Below, in pieces: positions 1-4,940 of a DNA stretch of 5,370 nucleotides. How positions within the stretch are numbered: position 1 is the stretch's first letter; every line of letters starts with the position of its first letter. The translations under genes and the position numbers were made by a program. The notes beneath the pieces are model-generated. The model searched no databases and was not told the origin of the DNA. It saw only the letters and a program-made list of their open reading frames with translations. The DNA is from Candidatus Omnitrophota bacterium (GTDB taxonomy: Bacteria > Omnitrophota > Gorgyraeia > B26-G9): NCBI GenBank assembly GCA_028718845.1, contig JAQULA010000135.1:1-5370 (forward strand). The letters run 5' to 3'.

Positions 1-1080
1 CGCAGGTAACCGTCGAGAAAAGCATCAAGTTTTCCGTCCATCACGGCCGGCACATTACCGGTCTCCACGCCGGTACGGTGATCTTTGATCATGCTATAGG
101 GATGCATAACGTAAGAACGGATCTGACTGCCCCACTCGATCTTTTGTTTTTGCTGATTATGTTTATCCGCTTCTGCCTGCTGCTGTTTTAATTCCAGCTC
201 ATAAAGTTTTGATTTCAGCATCTTCATGGCCATAGCGCGGTTCTTTATCTGGGAACGCTCCTGCTGGCACGAAACCACAATCCCGGTAGGATTATGGGTA
301 ATCCGCACCGCGGACTCGGTTTTGTTAACATGCTGTCCGCCGGCCCCGCTGGAACGATAGACATCGATACGAAGATCTTCCTCTTTCACTTCGATCTTTA
401 TATCCTGATCGATCTCCGGGATAACCTCTACCGAGGCAAATGAAGTATGCCGCCGCTTATTCGCGTCAAACGGCGATATCCGGACCAGGCGATGTACCCC
501 GTTCTCCCCTTTAAGGCGGCCGTAGGCAAATTCGCCTTTGATCAAGATGGTCGCGCTTTTAATCCCGGCTTCTTCCCCCGGCAGAAAATCGATCAGGTCC
601 ACCGGAAACCCATTTTCTTCCGCAAAGCGGTTATACATGCGAAAAAGCATGCTCACCCAATCGCAGGATTCCGTGCCGCCGGCGCCGGAATGAACGGTTA
701 AAAACGCGTTGGCGTGATCTTCTTTCTCGGATAAAAGCAAGTCGATTTCCAGCTTATCGATAGCGGTTTCCAGGCCGGTAATTTCAGCATTGATCTGGTG
801 CAGGATTTCTTTGTCATCGGCCTCGGCAAGCTCAAGCAACTCCCCGATGGTTTTAACATCGGATTCGGCTTTTTGGATCGGTTCGGCCTGCCGTTTTACC
901 TCTTTCAGGGATTGGATTGTTTTATTGGCTTCCTCTTGATTATCCCAGAAGCCGGATTGCGCCATGCGTGTCTCTAATTCGACAATTCTGGCCTGTTTTG
1001 TCTCCAGGTCAAAGATACCCCCGAAGTTGGTCGAATTTTTTCTTTATTATTTTAAATTTATCCCGTAATTCTTCGTGCAT
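1..1080 (-). CDS. prfB: Peptide chain release factor 2 (RF2), with programmed +1 frameshift, 3' end cut by window edge
   Basis: RF2 recognises UGA and UAA stop codons in the ribosomal A site and triggers hydrolysis of the finished peptide. The frame opens at the ATG at 1078-1080, reads 23 codons and meets an in-frame TGA (1009-1011). Reading resumes in the +1 frame at GAC (1008-1010) and stays open to the left edge, giving about 359 residues. E. coli RF2 has 365, so only a few C-terminal residues are missing. Landmarks sit where they should: an N-terminal helical domain, HSGAGGTES at residues 130-138, the stop-codon-reading tripeptide SPF at 202-204 (473 region) and the peptidyl-tRNA-hydrolysis motif GGQ at 247-249 (333-341), flanked by SSGAGGQHVNKTESAVR. 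SPF rather than PxT marks RF2, not RF1. The gene has its own Shine-Dalgarno and promoter and is divergent from tRNA-Leu. Identity is secure. Confidence 0.98.
1008..1022 (-). promoter_or_regulatory. prfB: RF2 programmed +1 frameshift site
   Basis: On the minus strand the bases read GGGGG, TAT, CTT, TGA, C. The Shine-Dalgarno-like G run lies exactly three bases before the CUU slippery codon, which is followed by the in-frame stop UGA and then C. This matches the classical RF2 recoding signal. When RF2 is scarce the ribosome pauses at UGA, peptidyl-tRNA-Leu slips from CUU to UUU, and translation continues at GAC. When RF2 is abundant, termination gives a 23-residue peptide. The E. coli signal is AGGGGG; here the base before the G run is C. 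The mechanism is established for the family; its operation here is inferred from sequence identity. Confidence 0.96.
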
Positions 1081-1085
1081 AACAT

Positions 1086-1131
1086 CCCCTCCAAGTTTGT
1101 CTATTTTAGCACAAATACCCCGGCCGTGCAA
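1086..1131 (-). promoter_or_regulatory. prfB promoter and Shine-Dalgarno
   Basis: Minus-strand GGAGGGG (1086-1092) lies five bases before the prfB ATG and is a strong ribosome binding site. Upstream is TAAAAT (1103-1108) preceded by TGC, which makes an extended -10. A weak TTGCAC -35 (1126-1131) is separated from it by 17 bp. The predicted transcript leader is only about 20 bases. The promoter is back to back with the tRNA-Leu promoter: the two -35 boxes are about 20 bp apart. Confidence 0.6.
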
Positions 1132-1150
1132 CGCAGGCCTATTAAAAAAT

Positions 1151-1183
1151 TTGATTTTTACCCGATTCAATAGTATACTATTG
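1151..1183 (+). promoter_or_regulatory. tRNA-Leu promoter with palindromic -10 region
   Basis: TTGATT (1151-1156), a 17-bp spacer and TATACT (1174-1179) form a near-consensus sigma-70-type promoter. The expected start point is only a few bases before the tRNA 5' end at 1191, as is usual for stable RNA genes. The -10 box sits in the centre of a perfect 16-bp palindrome, CAATAGTATACTATTG (1168-1183). The palindrome could be an operator or just an AT-rich coincidence around TATA. Confidence 0.8.
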
Positions 1184-1190
1184 CTTCAAA

Positions 1191-1276
1191 GCCGAAGTGG
1201 CGGAACTGGCATACGCGCTACGTTCAGGGCGTAGTGGGCATTGCCCTTGTGGGTTCAAATCCCACCTTCGGCACCA
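1191..1276 (+). tRNA. tRNA-Leu, anticodon CAG
   Basis: This is a full class II cloverleaf of 86 nt. The acceptor stem GCCGAAG (1191-1197) pairs with CTTCGGC (1266-1272), followed by A73 and an encoded CCA (1274-1276). The D stem is GCG/CGC with GG in the loop (1208-1209). The anticodon stem CTACG/CGTAG encloses TTCAGGG, with anticodon CAG at 1225-1227. The long variable arm has a GGGC/GCCC stem (1236-1246). The T arm is GTGGG, TTCAAAT, CCCAC (1249-1265). All stems are fully paired. The long variable arm and CAG anticodon identify a leucine tRNA reading CUG. It stands alone between its own promoter and terminator. Confidence 0.98.
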
Positions 1277-1280
1277 ATAA

Positions 1281-1315
1281 AAGAACTCCAGCCATTGCTG
1301 GGGTTCTTTTTTTTT
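1281..1315 (+). terminator. Intrinsic terminator of the tRNA-Leu transcript
   Basis: AAGAACTCCAGC (1281-1292), a four-base loop CATT, and GCTGGGGTTCTT (1297-1308) form a 12-bp stem with one T-G pair. The stem runs into an uninterrupted T tract (1307-1315). It begins five bases after the tRNA CCA and should end a monocistronic tRNA transcript. Confidence 0.93.
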
Positions 1316-1318
1316 AAG

Positions 1319-1498
1319 CATGGGTGGGATTTGAAGCAAGCGCCCGCCAAGCGGCCGCTTTGAAGCGGACAATGGCGAGGTCTCGCCATGCTTTATGGCG
1401 GAAACGCCGACCCATGGGAGGATCAGCGAGCAGGACTGCGAGCGGAAGTGAGCGCAGGGAGCCTGCGCAGTCGAACGTAGCAGGCAAATCCCCCCCCC
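1319..1498. other. GC-rich, hairpin-packed element next to tRNA-Leu; candidate structured RNA or small mobile repeat
   Basis: No gene is convincing here; open frames on both strands look like by-products of GC-rich repeats. The element is dense in self-complementarity. Its ends pair: GGGTGGGATTTG (1322-1333) with CAAATCCCCCCC (1485-1496), 11 of 12. An alternative pairs CATGGGT (1319-1325) with ACCCATG (1410-1416). Inside are the palindrome AAGCGGCCGCTT (about 1349-1360), TGGCGAG/CTCGCCA (about 1373-1388), a GNRA-type hairpin GGCG-GAAA-CGCC (about 1397-1408), GCGCAGG/CCTGCGC (1452-1458 with 1462-1468), and a competing GACTGCG/CGCAGTC (1434-1440 with 1466-1472). The left end, GGTGGGATTTGAA (1323-1335), is the exact reverse complement of tRNA-Leu T-arm bases 1254-1266. 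A run of nine C closes the right end. I do not recognise a named RNA family. An old insertion or a tRNA-associated repeat is as likely as a functional RNA. Confidence 0.45.
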
Positions 1499-1538
1499 AA
1501 ACACCAGCTAAGGTAAAAAAGTAACGCAAAATAAAGGC

Positions 1539-1638
1539 GGACCATTGACCACGGTCCACAGAAAAAGCATAAATACGCAATACTTCCCGCAGGGGCGGGA
1601 TCCCGAAGCCAAACCAGATGAGGTAGCTTCTTTCGGGA
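1539..1638. other. Gene-free stretch with heptad repeat and two tandem hairpins
   Basis: This lies between the tRNA-adjacent element and the next gene, and I find no credible coding sequence in it. At 1539-1559 the minus strand reads three degenerate 7-mers: GTGGACC, GTGGTCA and ATGGTCC. At 1585-1600 TCCCGC-AGGG-GCGGGA is a perfect 6-bp hairpin. It is followed without a gap by TCCCGAAGC (1601-1609), which pairs with GCTT (1626-1629) and CGGGA (1634-1638) around a four-base bulge. The hairpins are not followed by T tracts, so they do not look like terminators. They could be a 5' leader structure of the downstream gene if transcription starts far upstream, or the decayed remains of a repeat. 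The rest of 1639-1709 shows nothing I can name. Confidence 0.35.
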
Positions 1639-1709
1639 CACGACGCAGTACGCACGACGGTTCAATCAAGGGATATCGAACGGATACTAGCTTTTTTCTA
1701 AAATAACGG

Positions 1710-1746
1710 TACAATAAAGACCATGGCAAAAAGGAGTTATCGCGTG
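1710..1746 (+). promoter_or_regulatory. -10 box and Shine-Dalgarno that decide the start of the small exported protein gene
   Basis: TACAAT (1710-1715) is a good -10 box; no strong -35 is seen at the right distance. Transcription would start near 1722, right at the upstream ATG (1723), leaving that ATG without a leader. AAGGAG (1731-1736) is a strong Shine-Dalgarno sequence seven bases before the in-frame GTG at 1744. This favours GTG as the start over both the ATG at 1723 and the ATG at 1750 (spacing 13). Confidence 0.6.
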
Positions 1747-2100
1747 ATAATGTTCGCAAATCGTACGATATTATTTATTCTTATCATTTCCTGGCTACTG
1801 GTAAGCCCCAGCGCGGTTTTAGCCGAATCCGGCCGCAGCGCAACCTATTCCCCTCCATTTGAGCTCTACGGAGTAGTGAAAGAAGTCGGATCGGACGCCC
1901 TGGAAGTTTTTATCCCGCATATTAATAAACAAATAACGATTTTTGTTTCTCCGGGAACAAAGATCATCAACCGGATCGACAAACAAGCCTCGCCCTCGCT
2001 TAATGAGATCAACGTCGAAGACCTGATCGTAATTAAAGGTATTGTCGACAAAGAATCGTTTTACAGCCGCGAAATATCCTATATCCCGGAAGGGAAATAA
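1744..2100 (+). CDS. Small exported protein with DUF5666-like beta-rich domain, function unknown
   Basis: This is a 118-residue protein read from GTG 1744, chosen because AAGGAG precedes it by seven bases. The frame is open back to an ATG at 1723, which would add seven residues. Residues 1-27 form a clear signal peptide: Arg7, a hydrophobic core ILFILIISWLLV, and cleavage after AVLA (Ala27). The mature part of about 90 residues has a GVV-x-EV-x5-LEVFIP segment (43-58), a second strand ending at GTKI (71-74), and a VEDLIVIKGIV segment (91-101). That order (G-V-x-x-V, T-x-I, L-x-x-G/D-x-V-x-V-x-G) is typical of the small OB-like domains grouped as DUF5666. The match is by eye only. No catalytic motif or metal ligands are visible. 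The product is likely periplasmic or envelope-exposed. It converges on the large hydrolase gene with a 73-bp gap, so the two are not co-transcribed. Confidence 0.8.
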   Translation: MIMFANRTILFILIISWLLVSPSAVLAESGRSATYSPPFELYGVVKEVGSDALEVFIPHINKQITIFVSPGTKIINRIDKQASPSLNEINVEDLIVIKGIVDKESFYSREISYIPEGK

Positions 2101-2131
2101 CCGGCAACAAATAACACACAATCCGCCGGTT
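2099..2131. terminator. Inverted repeat between convergent genes, possible weak bidirectional terminator
   Basis: AACCGGC (2099-2105) and GCCGGTT (2125-2131) form a 7-bp stem around a 19-base loop. It overlaps the stop codon of the small exported protein gene and lies beyond the end of the minus-strand hydrolase gene. A T5 run follows on the plus strand only after about 13 bases (2143-2147), and the loop is long, so this is not a textbook intrinsic terminator. Its place between two convergent genes is the main reason to list it. Confidence 0.3.
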
Positions 2132-2173
2132 GCAACCTGTGGTTTTTAATTCGGCTCGGCACTATTCAACCCG

Positions 2174-4753
2174 CTATATCGCTTGTTCGATCAAGTGCGT
2201 ACTGGTGGCCCGAAACATACTTTTTTTTAAAACCGATACCGCGTCCCCGACCGTTATCCGCTGCACGCCATTCATTATTCTATCTTCGTCGGCCTGCTTA
2301 TTGCGAGCCGCCTGTTCTTCTTTTCTCTTGTCATTTTCCGCGATCTTTAGCTTAACCCAGTCGATAGCCTCATTCCAGCGCGTTCTGAATTCACTGCGCG
2401 GATTACCGGTAAAAACCCCGATATGTCCCCGGTTCATTATTATTTCCAAAATTTGCGAACGTTCCGTTCCCACGGCTTCCCGTAATGCCCGGCATTGTCC
2501 ATAGCCATCTTCCTTTAAGAAAGCGAGGATTTTCGCTAAAATCGCCGGATCCGTGTCGTCGATAAAAACATGGTCGATGGCTAAAAAAACATCGATATCG
2601 GTAGTAAGGACCTTGTTTTCAATCACCGCGGCTTTCCCGGGTTCCCGGTTAACGTTCCCTTCTCCGGTGTCTGAAATAAAATGCTGCTCAACGAGAAATC
2701 TCCAGGCCGCTTCGACTTCCACCCCTTCATCTTTTTCCAGCAACGCGGCAAGCTCCTGTTTTAACAATACCCCCGGAGCGGTCACATCATCTTTAGTGCC
2801 CTCCAGCAGCACCAGCGGCACTCTTATTTTACTAAAATCCACGGTCCTCATTTCATTACCTACCGCGGTTCGATACCGGCCTTCATAAAGATCGTTATAG
2901 GTGAAATGCGCAAACACCGCTTCCAGATACCACAAAGAAAGATTCAAATATTTATTGTAGTACCATTTTACAAACCCGCGCGCACGGTCTAATTCTTTTT
3001 CATCGTCGACACTGCCGGCTAACTGCAGCCAATATCCGACCTGTTTTTGAAACACATCCCCCATATTTTCAAACCCGCCCATTTGGTGCGCGCCATCCTG
3101 TACCCGGGCGGTCCCCAAATAAAATACGAGCATATGAAAGACCCATCCCGGCATAGTCTTAACCGTTTCCGTAATGGCATTTTTCCCAAGCGTGGTATAA
3201 AACGGCACCGCCGCCATATACGTTGCCGCCACCTTGTCCGGATGGAAAGAAGCGAGCAGGGCCACTGCCGAGGCACTGACCCATCCGCCCTGGCATAACG
3301 CGGCAACTTCCACCCTGCCTTCAATGTGATTAATGCACTCGCTAACATCACTTATTAAATCCGAAACCATTTCCGGGGCATCCGGATCGGCGCTTTGCCA
3401 GTCCAGGGTAAACACCCGGCGTCCTTTTTTCAAAAACGTTTCCACCAGATCTTTTCCTACCGTACTATCATGGCCGGCATTGGGATTAACGATAAGCACC
3501 GACAAGGCCTGTTCATCCGCCGGATATCCATCCCGCTTGAATTCAAGCAGCCGGTAACTATGCGGTTTATTTTTTACCACGTCAAATGCGATTCCCCATT
3601 CGGTATCTTCCTTCTCAACCTCCTGCAGCCACTGGATCGTCCGTTGCGCCTTATCCGCCATATATCCTAAAAACCTCAGCGGATAAGTAACGGAGAGCGG
3701 CTCCAAAAGGAAATTAATGGCAAGTCTTCGGGGAGAAAGCCAGGAAAGCTCCGACAGGAAAGGCAGCATCACCCAATTGCGGTACGCTTTCCTCATATCT
3801 CTTGACCTTTGGGTCCAGGGGACCAGATAATCCTCGATATGGCCGGGAGATCGCAATAAAGACATCCAGGAATATCGGGAGTATTTTTTAATCGTGCGAA
3901 GTTTCAGCTCCCGGGCACCCGCGGCTTTTTCGGCCTCGGTTAAAAACCGTTTTTTGGCCGATAATTTTCGCAGTGCCTCGCTCTCCGCTCCCGTTAGTGG
4001 TTTGGTTTTATTTCCGTCGGTAATAATATTAGCCTGATAGGCCAGCATTAATCCCAGGGTTTCTTTCTCCGCTTCGGTTTCCGTCATAAGCAGGGTATTT
4101 ATATGCAGATAAATAGTATTCGCCCCGGAATAACCCATCACCTTTCGCGCGGCGAACGGATCTTTTTCATCCTGCCCCAGAAGAACGACAAGCCGGAAAG
4201 CATTTGCCTTGTCGGCCCCCACCGATCTTTTTACGTTGCGCAGTAATTGCTCCAGCTTCAATTTGATCGCGTTTTTCGAGTATTCATCCAAACTGGAGAG
4301 ATAGTACGCCAATCCCGCCCGGGCCATTGCCGCCGCGTCATTATCCCGTCCAAAATCAAATCCGGCGGTCAACCTTGACGCGATCTCGTCGGAAGTTCCG
4401 TCAAACCATGGATCCAGATTCGCCGGCGTGGCATTGATTTCCAAAGCTATTGCCAGACCGTCGGCAATATTATTTTTAATAGAGCCAACGATATCGACCG
4501 GACCCGTGTCGGAATAAACCAGATTCATCCCCGGGATGGTCCGGCCGGCCCGCTCCAGCTCGTTTTCCAGGGCAACCGCACCCAATTGAAAAGTTTCACT
4601 AAGCAATGGGCTATTTATTTGGAGAGAGGGAGAAAGACATTCCGCCTGAACAACCGTTGCGCATTCCATCGTTCCTGCCCGGGATACATCAGGCAGCAGG
4701 AAAGCATTGATAAGAATAAGGGAAATGATTTTATAAATCTTGATCCTCTGCAT
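2174..4753 (-). CDS. Large exported alpha/beta-hydrolase, PHA synthase/DUF3141-like core
   Basis: This is an 859-residue protein. The start is the ATG at 4751-4753: GAGG lies five bases upstream and the first residues form a signal peptide, with positive Arg3/Lys5/Lys8, core IISLILINAFLLP and cleavage near SRA-G. The frame stays open to 4864, but that extension covers the likely promoter. Residues of about 30-330 are charged, mostly helical-looking and unrecognised. From about 330 the pattern resembles polyhydroxyalkanoate synthases and DUF3141 proteins: NPNAGHDSTVG (423-433, oxyanion-side loop), LCQGGW with nucleophile Cys487, EGTKDD with Asp655, and RGHIGVF with His777. That gives a Cys-Asp-His triad as in PhaC. 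The Asp-to-His gap is about 122 residues, which looks long for the fold. A charged tail follows. In this fold the Cys would form a thioester or ester intermediate. The substrate is unknown, and export argues against a normal cytoplasmic PHA synthase. Confidence 0.82.
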   Translation of the reverse strand: MQRIKIYKIISLILINAFLLPDVSRAGTMECATVVQAECLSPSLQINSPLLSETFQLGAVALENELERAGRTIPGMNLVYSDTGPVDIVGSIKNNIADGLAIALEINATPANLDPWFDGTSDEIASRLTAGFDFGRDNDAAAMARAGLAYYLSSLDEYSKNAIKLKLEQLLRNVKRSVGADKANAFRLVVLLGQDEKDPFAARKVMGYSGANTIYLHINTLLMTETEAEKETLGLMLAYQANIITDGNKTKPLTGAESEALRKLSAKKRFLTEAEKAAGARELKLRTIKKYSRYSWMSLLRSPGHIEDYLVPWTQRSRDMRKAYRNWVMLPFLSELSWLSPRRLAINFLLEPLSVTYPLRFLGYMADKAQRTIQWLQEVEKEDTEWGIAFDVVKNKPHSYRLLEFKRDGYPADEQALSVLIVNPNAGHDSTVGKDLVETFLKKGRRVFTLDWQSADPDAPEMVSDLISDVSECINHIEGRVEVAALCQGGWVSASAVALLASFHPDKVAATYMAAVPFYTTLGKNAITETVKTMPGWVFHMLVFYLGTARVQDGAHQMGGFENMGDVFQKQVGYWLQLAGSVDDEKELDRARGFVKWYYNKYLNLSLWYLEAVFAHFTYNDLYEGRYRTAVGNEMRTVDFSKIRVPLVLLEGTKDDVTAPGVLLKQELAALLEKDEGVEVEAAWRFLVEQHFISDTGEGNVNREPGKAAVIENKVLTTDIDVFLAIDHVFIDDTDPAILAKILAFLKEDGYGQCRALREAVGTERSQILEIIMNRGHIGVFTGNPRSEFRTRWNEAIDWVKLKIAENDKRKEEQAARNKQADEDRIMNGVQRITVGDAVSVLKKSMFRATSTHLIEQAI

Positions 4754-4790
4754 AGACACCTCAGGTTGTGATTGAATTGCTATCGGTTCA

Positions 4791-4861
4791 ATAATTCCCT
4801 TATCTTTAAACCGCGTCAAAACCGAACGCAAAAGTTTACCATGAAAACCAACAAAATGCAA
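4791..4861 (-). promoter_or_regulatory. Two candidate promoters for the exported hydrolase gene
   Basis: On the minus strand, TTGACG (4814-4819) and AATTAT (4791-4796) are separated by 17 bp and would start transcription about 30 bases before the ATG. Further up, TTGCAT (4856-4861) and TAAACT (4833-4838), also 17 bp apart, have a TGG extended -10 element. Either would make the gene independent of the upstream polymerase gene. Both boxes are imperfect, so this is a prediction from sequence only. Confidence 0.45.
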
Positions 4862-4896
4862 CATCGCAACTTCTTGTAAATAAATGCGTTGCGCTT

Positions 4897-4917
4897 ACAG
4901 CAAAGCTGTCTGTTTTT
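4897..4917. terminator. Short hairpin in the gap between polymerase and hydrolase genes
   Basis: ACAGC (4897-4901), AAA and GCTGT (4905-4909) form a 5-bp stem. In the plus direction it is followed by CTG and five T, so it resembles a weak terminator for antisense transcription. In the minus direction, which is the direction of both flanking genes, no T tract follows. It may therefore not end the polymerase transcript. The rest of the 187-bp gap (4754-4940) holds only the promoter candidates listed separately. Confidence 0.22.
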
Positions 4918-4940
4918 ATTAACCATAAGTTGTCGCTGCT

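Noticed and set aside
447..701. Plus-strand frames opposite prfB and opposite the large hydrolase
   Set aside because: They are shadows of strongly supported genes on the other strand and contain no recognisable domain or ribosome binding site.
1008..1080. In-frame TGA near the prfB start as a sequencing error or pseudogene
   Set aside because: The bases around it match the known RF2 recoding signal exactly, and the rest of the protein is intact.
1178..1504. Minus-strand frame of 108 codons over the tRNA and the GC-rich element
   Set aside because: It is antisense to a certain tRNA gene and its terminator and shows no ribosome binding site or protein motif. It is a typical spurious frame created by an antisense tRNA.
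1256..1506. Direct repeat of the tRNA 3' end (CAAATCCC then CACCA) as a possible attL/attR pair for an integrated element
   Set aside because: Only 8 nt match before the alignment needs a gap, and no integrase lies between. The inverted match to the T arm is stronger and longer.
1324..1524. Plus-strand frame of 66 codons in the GC-rich element
   Set aside because: Its residues (Ala, Arg, Ser, Gly-rich) follow from the repetitive GC-rich DNA. There is no Shine-Dalgarno sequence, and it begins inside the inverted-repeat end.
1314..1759. Three overlapping minus-strand frames of 80-113 codons, considered as a decayed GIY-YIG endonuclease or similar
   Set aside because: A few residues vaguely recall such a start, but no catalytic Tyr, Arg or Glu motif can be followed and the frames run through hairpins and a nine-C run. 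Support is too weak to call a pseudogene.
4754..4864. N-terminal extension of the exported hydrolase to the ATG at 4864
   Set aside because: The added 37 residues would place the signal peptide internally, have no good Shine-Dalgarno sequence, and translate the likely promoter region. The ATG at 4753 has GAGG at proper spacing.
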